A stretch of 11,671 bases of DNA, taken from assembly GCA_004151065.3 (NCBI GenBank), contig NWUY0300035287.1:19366-31036 (forward strand), in the 5' to 3' direction. Below are positions 1 through 8,663 of the stretch, in pieces. The stretch comes from Larix sibirica (taxonomy: Eukaryota > Streptophyta > Pinopsida > Pinales > Pinaceae). Numbering within the stretch: the stretch's first letter is position 1; each line of letters begins with the position of its first letter. The position numbers were made by a program, and so were the translations under genes. Below the pieces are notes generated by a model. The model had not been told where the DNA came from. It saw only the letters and a program-made list of their open reading frames with translations, and searched no databases.

Positions 1-274
1 CAATGGACTTCCTGCACTTGATTTTACTTGCAATCTATTCACATAAATAATTTTTTGGATAAAATGATTTCAATGGAGTAATTTTTGTTTTTAAACAATA
101 TTTTGATGCAACCACCACAATTGGAACTAGCATAGATCCATCTTAACTCTAGCTCTATCAAGCGTTCAAAGAAAATTTACATTTTCTCAAATTTTGCATT
201 GTAAAAAAGTTTATACCTCAAAAGATTTAATCCCTCTCCAACTTAATATAATCAAAATTAAATCAAATTTCATT

Positions 275-387
275 ATCATATTAATTTTCTTCCAATTAAA
301 AAATAATATCTTTTATAAAAATAACACATCATGATCATACTAATTTTCTTCCAATTAAAAAAATATCTTTTACAAAAATAACACATC
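275..387. repeat. Tandem duplication, ~59-bp period
   Basis: 275-330 and 334-387 share ATCATA-TAATTTTCTTCCAATT followed by an A-run, ATATCTTTTA and AAAATAACACATC. Differences are one C/T near the start, a small indel in the A-tract and one base in TTTTATAAA versus TTTTACAAA. Confidence 0.85.
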
Positions 388-904
388 GGTTATTCGCAGC
401 ATAGAAAAATGACAGAATTTCCCTAAAATACATCAGACTCAGTGAAATAGTGCGTATCCCGTAAAGCCCATGTGCTCTATCTACATACCTGCCTGTTGGT
501 TAAAGTTTTTACACCCGCTGCGGGCCTCTTAGCTGAAGTCGCTAAAACTTAAACCTGTGGCTAAAAATATCGGGAAACGTTCCACGGTCTTTCCTTTTTG
601 AAAGGCTGAATTGTCATAAAATTATTGTACTTTGAGAAGGGGGACTCTTTTGGAAGTAGTGTTTGGATTCTTTATACGCGATTCTCTCGGAGGTTGGGCC
701 TGTGAATTTGGATTCCCATTGGTTCGTATGATGCATCCACGTGATTGCTTTTTTTTCAGCGAATTTTCACTGATTGCTTTTTTCGTGGAAAATAGTTTTT
801 TTTGTAAAATAACTTTGCTTCCTATTTTCTCGTCCTGATACAAAAGCTTTGTCAATAATTGGTTAGTATTTTTCCATATTGAAAAAATTTAACTGCGACG
901 ATAA
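388..904. other. Unassigned, moderately GC-rich stretch
   Basis: Between about 440 and 740 the base composition is noticeably richer in GC than its surroundings. It contains a G-box CACGTG (738-743) beside an ATGCAT (731-736), and a pyrimidine tract ending in CAG near 760. The open frames on both strands at about 622-855 are unlike any family I know, and the plus-strand one starts with TTG. It could be an old gene or promoter remnant, but I cannot assign it. Confidence 0.3.
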
Positions 905-992
905 GACCGAAAAGCTCGGATGAGGATCTTTTCAGTGGGTTTCAATTAAACGTTTGATGACCGAAAAATTCGGATTAGGATCTTTTCAGTGG
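905..992. repeat. 34-bp motif repeated twice (905-938 and 959-992)
   Basis: Both copies run from GACCGAAAA to GGATCTTTTCAGTGG with three substitutions and a 20-bp spacer. Each begins with a small inverted repeat: CCGA-AAAGC-TCGG in the first and CCGAA-AAA-TTCGG in the second. No function is recognised. Confidence 0.8.
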
Positions 993-1347
993 TATAGACA
1001 TCTACATGTATTTCCAATTTACATTGTTAGGTCATAAAGGCTTTAATTTCTGCTAGATTTAAACTTGTTTTATGTAGGAATTTATGAGGAGACTATTACA
1101 ATGGGACCACAATTAATGCCCAGCATCGAAACAAAAGTATATAAGCCATCAAGTTAGAGGTTTTTGGAACTTATCTTGTACAGATTTGAAGTTCATACTA
1201 CCTTTTGAATTATTGTTGGGGTCAAAAGCTTCTTAATGGGGAGCAAGGTAATTTTTAGGGTCGAAATTTCGTCAATTGGCTATTTTTTAATATCGCCTAT
1301 ATTTACATAAAATATTTGCCAAAATTTCCAGATTTCAATAATAAATC
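993..1347. other. AT-rich stretch without a recognised gene
   Basis: No coding frame is recognised. AATGGGGAG at 1234-1242, after GTCAAAAGCTTCTT, resembles the polypurine tract found just before the 3' LTR in plant gypsy elements, which would fit the gag remnant nearby. This is weak evidence on its own. Confidence 0.25.
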
Positions 1348-1461
1348 TATGTTTCATATTTAATATTCGCCTACCTATCTATATAATTTTTTTTTCAATC
1401 CAAAATAATCGCCTAGGATACTATACTTAAGTATAATATTAGAATCCTTAAAAAATACCCT
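1348..1461. repeat. Direct repeat flanking the gag fragment, copy 1
   Basis: About 114 bp, from TATGTTTCATATTTAATATT to AAAAATACCCT, repeated at 1791-1905 with a few substitutions and small indels in the poly-T tract. It contains the 14-bp palindrome TATACTTAAGTATA (1422-1435). The copies lie directly against the two ends of the gag fragment. It lacks the TG...CA ends of a normal LTR and is far too long for a target-site duplication. Confidence 0.9.
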
Positions 1462-1788
1462 AGACTGAGCTCTCTTATAACTGAGTTGGAATCGTTCATC
1501 CTAGTCTTCCAATTACTCGTTTGGTCCGTGTACCATCCTAAAAATATCATCTCTTGTTTCTCTTGCCTTACAGTAGTCCCTATATTTCTCGGTGAAGGTC
1601 TCCTTCATCTGCTCCCATGTAAAAATACTACTTGGTTCTAAACTCATGAACCATCTAAGTGTAGAATCCATTAAAGTGGAAGGAAATAGTTTTAGTTTCT
1701 GGGAATCCATGTGATAATAGTAGGTCCTACATACCACCTGAAATTCAAATAGGAAGGTATCAGGGTCTTCTGAGGCTAATCNGTAAAT
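1462..1788 (-). pseudogene. gag: Decayed Ty3/gypsy-type retrotransposon gag fragment
   Basis: The minus frame encodes a Retrotrans_gag-type segment with EDPDTFLFEFQVVCRTYYY, QKLKLFPSTLMDSTLRWF, FTWEQMKETFTEKYRDYC and RDDIFRMVHGPNE, the usual order of this plant gag domain. After GPNE the same frame continues through a TAA (1513-1515) as LED, then a TAG (1501-1503), then DERFQLSYKRAQS, which fits the family's usual continuation. So two in-frame stops break a once longer coding region. Only about 110 codons remain; nucleocapsid zinc knuckle, protease and polymerase are absent. Base 1782 is an N, giving one unknown residue. The ATG opening the surviving frame (1798-1800) lies inside the flanking direct repeat, so it is not the native gag start. 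The element is not expected to be active. Confidence 0.85.
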
Positions 1789-1790
1789 TG

Positions 1791-1905
1791 TATGTTTCAT
1801 ATTTAATATTCTCCTACCTATCTATATATATGTTTTTTTCAATCCAAAATAATTGCCTAGAATACTATACTTAAGTATAATATTAGAATCCTTAAAAAAT
1901 ACCCT
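1791..1905. repeat. Direct repeat flanking the gag fragment, copy 2
   Basis: Second copy of the repeat at 1348-1461, offset 443 bp, with the same palindrome at 1866-1879. It is followed at 1906-1920 by GATGGGGAGGTGTTA, which looks like a polypurine tract next to a TGTTA LTR start; this is suggestive only, since no matching LTR was found. Confidence 0.9.
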
Positions 1906-2570
1906 GATGGGGAGGTGTTATCAAAAATAGGATCATGAATTAAAAAATGGTTTGTTGATGCCTTTCTATAAGTTTAATAACAAAAAAAGGAACTTGAGAA
2001 CCATGCTAAATAGTTGTTATAGAAGCACACTAGTTGCTACAAAAGAGGGAAACCAATTTCATATTTTTGACAAAATAGGGGAATATGAAGTCGAACAAAG
2101 TCAAAACTTAGATTGTGGTGAGATGGCACATATTTACACTTGCCCACCAAAACTAGCTTTAGAACCATCCATTTATGTGTAAAAAATGTGAAATAGATGT
2201 AGATGTAATTTGGATATAACTTATTCATATGTAGTTTGTTGACAAAGAAATTTTGAAGTACCAAGATGGAAGATATCTCCACATGTCCACCAATTTTTAG
2301 TAGAAAAATTTATCATTTTATCTCATAAAATGCCAAACTATGGCCGGATCTTTTAGGGCTTTTGGGATGAAAGAAAGGTTGGAAGCTCACCCAACTTCAA
2401 AAATACATAAAAGACACTAAATAGAAAGTGAATGAAAGAGTTAAGGAGGAATTGAAGTTGAAGCTAGGTAAAAGGCACCCCAAAAGAGAACTAGATGTAT
2501 GTCGAGCAATTAGAGAGGGACGATATAATTCCATGTAAATTGATTTCATGCTAATAAAGTGAAGAAGACA
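1906..2570. other. Unassigned stretch between gag remnant and minisatellite
   Basis: A plus-strand frame with an ATG at 1958 runs to 2182 (74 codons), and another open stretch lies near 2440-2538, but neither resembles a family I know. No repeats were seen. It may be non-coding retroelement sequence. Confidence 0.3.
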
Positions 2571-2703
2571 CAATCAAAATGAAGAATACATTATTAAAGT
2601 TGAAAACAAGAAGTCACAGTCAAAATGAGAAATACATTATGAAGATTGAAAACAAAAAGTCAATCAAAATGAGAAATACATTATGAAGATTGAAAACAAG
2701 AAG
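2571..2703. repeat. Minisatellite, three units of ~44-46 bp
   Basis: Three consecutive units start with CAAAATGA (at 2575, 2621 and 2665) and continue with AATACATTATGAAGATTGAA-type sequence to AACAAGAAGT. Spacing is 46 then 44 bp. The third unit runs straight into the first copy of the 165-bp duplication. Confidence 0.85.
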
Positions 2704-3000
2704 TTCTATTATTAATATTGGAAATTGTCAAAGTTTAAAGCCATTGATAACTTTGATATTTTTCCAATCCATATCATTATAATCTAAATATATACTTGAA
2801 ATTAATTTTAATCCAAATAAGGGCTATTATTTATTGAGAAATACATTATGAAGATTGAAAACAAGAAGTTCTATTATTAATATTGGAAATTGTCAAAGTT
2901 CAAAGCCATTGATAACTTTGATATTTTTCCAATCCATGTCATTATAATCTAAATATATACTTGAGATTAATTTTAATCCAAATAAGGGCTATTATTTATT
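2671..3000. repeat. Tandem duplication of 165 bp (2671-2835 / 2836-3000)
   Basis: Two head-to-tail copies, each starting GAGAAATACATTATGAAG and ending ATTATTTATT, with three substitutions in 165 bp (T/C near 2736/2901, A/G near 2773/2938, A/G near 2800/2965). The high identity points to a recent event. Each copy contains an imperfect inverted repeat (2717-2768 and its equivalent), with ATTGGAAA pairing TTTCCAAT and TCAAAGTT pairing AACTTTGA around a 13-nt loop. Confidence 0.95.
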
Positions 3001-5960
3001 GGTTTTCTTAGATTTCCAAAATGATTTTTGTATTGTTATGGTTTCCTTTACTAAAGTATATATTTTGTATTTTAATTTTTCATAAAGCATTTATAATATA
3101 AAAATGGATGTCGTCATTTTTTCAACCAATCAACAAGCCATTAATTTTATCTCTGCAACCAATCAAAATATGCAATCAATTTCTTCTATGAAACCAATCA
3201 AAACCTACCATCATAAAAGGTTGTATGATTATAAAACAAGTTATACACATAATCAAATACCAAGCCTTGCAAAAATTTAAGGGGCCTTCAAGCATTGGTC
3301 GATAGTACTATCCTCTTCAGCTTGTGACACCTATTTTTTTTTGTCATTATACTTTTTATTTTCTCACTTACATCAAGGTTTGGGCTATGACAAGTTGATG
3401 AATCGTCCTCAAATCCATGGTCATTGTAATAATCTTCATCTCGTTTACTGAATTGGAAACATCACGTGGTGATAGCAATTGCATTATGCTGTTCAAAGAA
3501 GCAAGATGTTCCGAGCCATGCAACTTCAACAGTGTGTTCTCAGTTCTCACATGCGAGAGTAAAATACACACACTTGCCAAATAAAATGGCTCTTGCTTTC
3601 ATAACAATGATCCCAACACTAGATGCAACATCAATAAATAAATAAATGTCTATGTATTTTAGTCTTTTTTTTCATTGTTGTCGTTTCAAACACTTTTTTG
3701 ACGCTTTCATCTTCCTCTTTCTCCAAGGTATTTACTTGTTTCCATACTACACATTGATAAAAACAAAATTATATGATAAGATGCAAAAATAGTCCTAGTA
3801 TTTGGATCAAAGACCATAAATTCATTGCTTCAACCAAGGTTTGTTGAGGAAAATTTTCATAGTGGTGTGGTTTGACATAATTACATTTTCAGGGTATAGA
3901 GATAACCTTGTGCTTTCTAGCAAATGTGAATTCATCTTCATGAACATAGTTTTCAATAACTTATTTATAGCAACTTCTTCCTAAAGTCTAGTCATAGCTA
4001 TGCATGATTAATGTTTCATTTAATTATGTTTTTGAGAACTTGAATGCATTATTAACCAAACTAGACGTATTCTAAACGTTGTATATGAAAATTTTGAGTA
4101 GTCTAGTCATCGACTAAAATAAACTTAACATAGGACCACGGGAATTTGAAAATCCCTAATGAAAAGAGAGGAGCCAATCTGAACCCCCAAATGAAGCTTT
4201 CTCTATGTACGCCTTTACTAACCGTGTACACCTACATAGCTAGAAATTTGGAGTAGATCATGGCCTTTAAAAAACCAAAATATCACATAGATCTTCAAAT
4301 TTACATGACAAAAAAATGGAAATATTAATACAAGCTCTAAACAAGTCCCTTTAGAATTATGTATTATTGTGAATATATAAGAAGATCTACCAATTCCTTA
4401 CTAGTAAGAGGTTTTTACCTAAAGTGAATATGGTTTTGGTGCTACAAAATGTTAGACAAAAATAGGGTATTTCCACACAGGTCGAACACCTTAAGTAACC
4501 ACTCACAAAAACAAATCATATATCGCCATAACAATGTATTACATGGTTAAAACCTCTAAGAGGGAAACAATCCATGACCCCAATCAATGCCACTCCTTCC
4601 TCCCCTTGTAAAGTCATGAGACCATGATGGTCATGGAAGGAACCATGAGGTGTTGTCTCCATAAATCACTAGCATTGTTTTCGGAAGTGCCTCCAAATTA
4701 GACAAGAAATAGACATAGACAATCACATGTTTAAAGATAGACAAATATAAGGAAATTACTATATGTATTTACTTGAGGGAGGGGTTTCCCCAAATATGGA
4801 GAGATGGTTATCTAATACATTGGCATTAAGTTTTCCCAATGTTGTAGTAGAGGAGATATTAAATGCCCAATGCCTTGAATGGATTGACAATAACTAAGTC
4901 AATTCCCTAAGAAACATTGTACTTAAAACCAGGCCAATAGATGAAGGATTTGTAAATTAAGTTGTTCGGAGAGTTGAACTAGTATCTACATCTTCCAGTA
5001 ATGTGGGATTAACATAGTACACCCCTCTTCATAAAAATTAAGAATTAGAAAGAAAAAAATGAAATTTAAAAATTTTCTATTTTTTTTCACACAGAAAAAG
5101 TCAACTTTTATATTAAGAAAAAGCTGCATACAAAAAAGGTCTGACCACAAGCTGTGATCTGCAATTACAACATAGTTATCAAAACTTGTATATATACCCC
5201 CAAAAACTCGATTACCGCTCTCCTAACATGTCAAGTCATGACATACAGGTTTACTATATCATTTACATAGATACACCTTCATACAATCAACAAAAAAAAA
5301 ATCTCATTTCTCTTCATGCTTCTCATCCCCTTATAATTCTATTTTCAAATTCATACATTTATCACTCTCATGTCTTTATGACTTTCAAAATATGGTGTGA
5401 AAAAAAATGTACACATCATATTTTTTAAACCAATGTTATTTCCACACTAAAGACTTCCTCTTCTAGAACTTAAATGCACTTAGAGTTTCTTTAGGATTTT
5501 TTTGTGTTGCCACAAGATAGCCATAACCTATAGGTTGGGGTGTTTTGTACTTTGTTTTTATTATTTTAGTTGTATATTTACTTTTCAATGATGTGTAATT
5601 TTTATTATTCTTAGCATTCCATCTACGCTATATCGCATATTGTTTGATGGATAATCATCGATATTTTCTCACCAACGATGATTCTCATGTTATCCAGAAT
5701 AGGTAAAGGAGCATTATAACCATCTTTTTACATTTTTTTGTCTTAATGTTATTATGTTTGCAATTGTACACAATCATATTCTAGATATTTTCTCCGACAC
5801 TATTGTTATTTGTATATTAAATATTGATTTTATAGGGTAAGCTGTCCATGTTAATGGGGTATCCATTTAGTCTATGAATTACTTTAATGCTTTTTTTAAA
5901 GTAAGATCAATCAATTTTGACAATTTCTCTTTAGAGTTCCATTTCCACCCTTACTTAAAC
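3001..5960. other. Long gene-poor stretch, no feature recognised
   Basis: Nearly 3 kb without a convincing gene, RNA or clear transposon end. ACCAATCAA-type motifs recur three times at 3120-3200. A minus-strand frame (3368-3580) has protein-like composition but starts with TTG and matches no family I know. GTGGGATTAACATAGTACAC near 5002-5021 resembles sequence often seen near plant transposon ends, but no partner was found. Likely degraded transposon and spacer DNA. Confidence 0.4.
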
Positions 5961-6153
5961 AAGTATTTAATGGCTTTCAAGTCACTTTTTATGCTGTGGT
6001 AGATTTGTTTGAGTTAAAAAAGTATTGAATGGCTTTTAAGGCACTTTTTATGCTTTGGTAGATTTGTTTGTTTCTATTTACAAGGAAGGGGAGTGGTCCT
6101 TTTATGCTTTGGTAGATTTGTTTGTTTCTATTTACAAGGAAGGGGAGTGGTCC
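5961..6153. repeat. Nested tandem duplications (59-bp and perfect 54-bp)
   Basis: 5961-6013 and 6020-6071 are diverged copies of AAGTATT-AATGGCTTT...GGTAGATTTGTTTG, offset 59 bp. Inside the second, 6046-6099 is repeated exactly at 6100-6153 (54 of 54 bases). The perfect copy must be the younger event. Confidence 0.95.
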
Positions 6154-6444
6154 ATGTTGTGTATTGAAAGTTACATGGTCGGTTGCTTTTGACCATGTGT
6201 ATTTAATGAAAAATAATTAAATGTTTTTTAAGTTAATTTTTGTTTTTATAATTTAAATGAAAATTTATTTTAATTCTAGATTTATTAAGTATGAAAAGGA
6301 ATTTTTTTTTAAGTAGAAACATTTTTTAAAATGTAAAATTTAAAAAATATTTAAGATTCAAAACATGGTAGATTTAAAATTAAGATAAAATTATAATGAT
6401 TTATAAAATGCAATGTTTTCATAATCAAGGGTAAGCTATAAAGG
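6154..6444. other. AT-rich spacer
   Basis: Mostly A/T tracts; no gene, RNA or repeat is recognised between the two duplication blocks. Confidence 0.4.
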
Positions 6445-6741
6445 TTGTTCAATTTTTTAAAAAATGTCTAAATTTTTTCAAAACCATTACTAATCAATTT
6501 ATAAATACTGTATATTTTATTTTTTAGATTTTTATTTTAAATAAAAACTGTAAACTTGGATTATAATTTGGATATTTTAATGGGTGTAAAAATTGTTCAA
6601 TTTAAAAAAAAAATGTCTTAAGTTTTTTCAAAATCATTACTAATCAATTTATAAATATTATATATTTTATTTTTTAGATTTTTATTTTAAATAAAAATGT
6701 AAACTTGGAGTATAATTTGGATATTTTAATGGGTGTAAAAA
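6445..6741. repeat. Tandem duplication of ~149 bp
   Basis: 6445-6592 and 6593-6741 are head-to-tail copies running from TTGTTCAATTT to AATGGGTGTAAAAATT. They differ by a handful of substitutions and 1-2 base indels in A/T tracts. No coding capacity. Confidence 0.9.
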
Positions 6742-7619
6742 TTAAAAATAGTCTATTTATTTTAAGTTTTGGAGTTGGAATTATGTAATTTTTTTTTTGT
6801 AAAATCTAAATTTGGAAGCGTTTAAATTGCCTTTTTGAACGTATAAATAAATTCACCACCCTTAAATATCTCTATAGATTTAACACCCTCAAATACTCCT
6901 ATAACACTTATATTATGCAATTTTCACAACTAATATATGTGACAGATTTTTTAAAAAATTAATAAAAGTCAAAACAAAACAAACCTAAAATATATCCAAT
7001 ACCTAAAATTTGAACTACTCCTAGAAATTAACTTACTTTAATATATATAATAATATATAACATTAAAGTAATGTATATTGTAATATTAAAATAAATATTG
7101 AATAAGTTACTTTAATTTAATTTAATTTTAATTTTAATGTATATTAAAATATTAAATACATATAGAAGGAGTTTAATATATGTTTTAAAAATTAAATTAT
7201 TATTATTATTATATAAAAATATATATTTTAATAATAAAAATAAAAATGGATCCCCTTTCCAGTATACATAGATGGTCGAAAAATAATTTTTAATTAAAAA
7301 AAAATTGAACTCTCTACATAATCAAGAAACGGTCTCTTCAGAATTTCTCGGCCTACGAGAACCCAAAACTAAAACAGCACTAATTGAAAAAATTAGCAAA
7401 ACAGAAACAGGGAAAACAAAGCGAATTGCTTCCAAAATCACAGGGTTTCTCCAGAATTCCAACAATCACATCTGTACATGATTATGTTTATCTCATTAAT
7501 CATAATGACACAGTACAGAGAGCTATGCATTTATGAAAATATAATTAATGGTAAACTAAAACATTAAAAAAAATTAAATGGTAAAGGCATAGATGTTTCT
7601 TATATGGAGTAAATTAAAT
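6742..7619. other. Very AT-rich spacer with simple repeats
   Basis: Contains an inverted repeat with perfect 10-bp arms (TTACTTTAAT 7033-7042, ATTAAAGTAA 7062-7071), a TTTAA-type tract (7111-7138) and a TTA tract (about 7196-7213). 7300-7520 is more complex in sequence and holds a small imperfect hairpin (7472-7518), but no gene is recognised. Confidence 0.5.
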
Positions 7620-8125
7620 GATCCAATATTTGTATTTGTTTTTTTTTTGGTAATTTTTTGAACTAAAATCAATTTGAATGTAATCATTACACAGTAGTAG
7701 TTGAAAGTAAAGGAGGAGCTGCTTTGGAAAGTTGAAACTCTTGACTCCTACTCTGGGATTATCATCAAGAGATCATTGAGACCAGAGTAGGGGTCGAAAC
7801 TTCGAGAGTTTCAACTTTCCAAAGCAGCTTCTCCTTACTTTCAACTAAAATCAAGTTAAAATTGAAGAAATTGCAGTCTTTAGTTATTGAAATTGCATAA
7901 ATGTGAACAACTTGATCCAATATCTGTATTTGTTTTTTTTTGTTATTTTTCCAACCAAAATCAAGTTAAAATTGAAGAAATTGCAGTTTTTAGTTGTTGA
8001 AATTGCTTAAATATGAATAACTATCCAATATTTGTATTTTTTTTTTATGATTTTTCCAACCAAAATCAAGTTAAAATTGAAAAAATTATAGTTTTTAATT
8101 GTTGAAATTGCATAAATATGAACGA
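7620..8125. repeat. Decayed ~109-bp tandem array, three units, first one interrupted
   Basis: Units begin with ATCCAATAT-TGTATTT plus a T-tract at about 7620, 7914 and 8022, then read TTTTTCCAACCAAAATCAAG, AATTGCAG and TTGAAATTGCATAAATATGAA. Units 2 and 3 are about 109 and 104 bp. The first is interrupted: AACTAAAATCAA appears at 7661-7672 and again at 7843-7854, on either side of the inverted repeat at 7699-7846. Confidence 0.85.
7699..7846 (+). ncRNA. Long near-perfect inverted repeat; possible microRNA-precursor-like hairpin
   Basis: Arm 7699-7756 pairs with 7782-7846 around a 25-nt loop (7757-7781). Departures are one bulged A (7711), an 8-nt bulge (7794-7801) and three substitutions: G7716:T7830, T7742:G7804 and T7746:G7792. 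On the plus strand all three become G:U wobbles; on the minus strand they would be A:C mismatches. The uninterrupted block 7712-7744 is 33 bp, long enough for a microRNA duplex, and the overall length suits a plant MIR precursor. I do not recognise a known family. Alternatives are a foldback element or a simple inverted duplication. The fold is directly visible; the RNA assignment and strand are inference. Confidence 0.4.
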
Positions 8126-8458
8126 AAATGAAAGATTTCACGGAAAAATATCATATTTCAGATTCTTAAAAAAAATGCTTGCAAAACGTTTATCCTTTCA
8201 CTTACTCCTTTCTCATAATAACAAAGTTATAACCTGATCTGTAAACTAAACTACACATCTAAATCTACAAATATATACAGAATACTTGCGGAATGATTTA
8301 CAACTTTACCATTAATTTGATGTATCCTCTATGCGGTTTCCTCTTATTAGCTATCGGTAATCTGATTGTAGAACAGAGCCTTTCTGAGAAAATTACAATA
8401 ATCTTGTTCGATTTGTACAAGCAATTAGCTGGTCTGTACATAATGATATAACCACATA
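8126..8458. other. Region downstream of ADT without a recognised gene
   Basis: Less AT-extreme than the array beside it, but with no open frame, tRNA or repeat that I can recognise. It may hold alternative 3' ends of the ADT transcript beyond the AATAAA at 8459-8464. Confidence 0.4.
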
Positions 8459-8464
8459 TTTATT
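8459..8464 (-). terminator. Candidate polyadenylation signal AATAAA for ADT
   Basis: The plus strand TTTATT reads AATAAA on the ADT strand, 200 nt after the TAG stop. Cleavage would be expected about 10-30 nt further on (roughly 8430-8450), giving a 3' UTR of about 215-235 nt that includes the 80-bp duplication. Plant signals are loose, so other sites are possible. Confidence 0.45.
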
Positions 8465-8474
8465 TACTTCCAAT

Positions 8475-8628
8475 TTTCAACCATTACAATAGCAATTAAT
8501 TTCATCCAGCCGAGGGGACCGAGCCTTCGTACATGAAGTCTAGTTGCAAACCGATTTCAACCATTACAATAGCAATTAATTTCATCCAGCCGAGGGGGCC
8601 GAGCCTTCGAACAAGAAGTATAGTTGCA
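8475..8628. repeat. 80-bp-period tandem duplication in the ADT 3' UTR
   Basis: Positions 8475-8548 and 8555-8628 are near-identical, offset by exactly 80 bp. I count four substitutions in 74 bases (8518/8598, 8530/8610, 8534/8614, 8540/8620). The second copy ends 36 bp from the ADT stop codon, so both copies probably lie in the mature 3' UTR between the stop and the AATAAA. Confidence 0.9.
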
Positions 8629-8663
8629 GCAGCAAACCCAAAAAAAAAAGCATTGAACAGCAT

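Noticed and set aside
745-762. Splice-acceptor-like T-tract ending in CAG
   Set aside because: No matching donor or coding exon on either side.
632-838. Plus-strand 68-codon frame
   Set aside because: Starts with TTG, is rich in Phe from T-tracts, and matches no family.
1906-1920. LTR boundary (polypurine tract plus TGTTA)
   Set aside because: No matching second LTR, primer-binding site or target-site duplication was found, so only the resemblance is noted.
2037-2282. Minus-strand 81-codon frame
   Set aside because: Phe/Tyr-rich translation of AT-rich DNA with no recognised motif; overlaps another equally unsupported frame.
4480-4500. tRNA T-arm-like string (GGTCGAACACC)
   Set aside because: No acceptor, D or anticodon arms can be formed around it.
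4611-4640. Palindromic ATGGTC/GACCAT cluster
   Set aside because: Arms are only 6 bp, with no conserved partner; expected by chance at this length.
5186-5428. Plus-strand 80-codon frame
   Set aside because: Starts with TTG and encodes low-complexity Tyr/His/Ile-rich sequence from AT-rich DNA.
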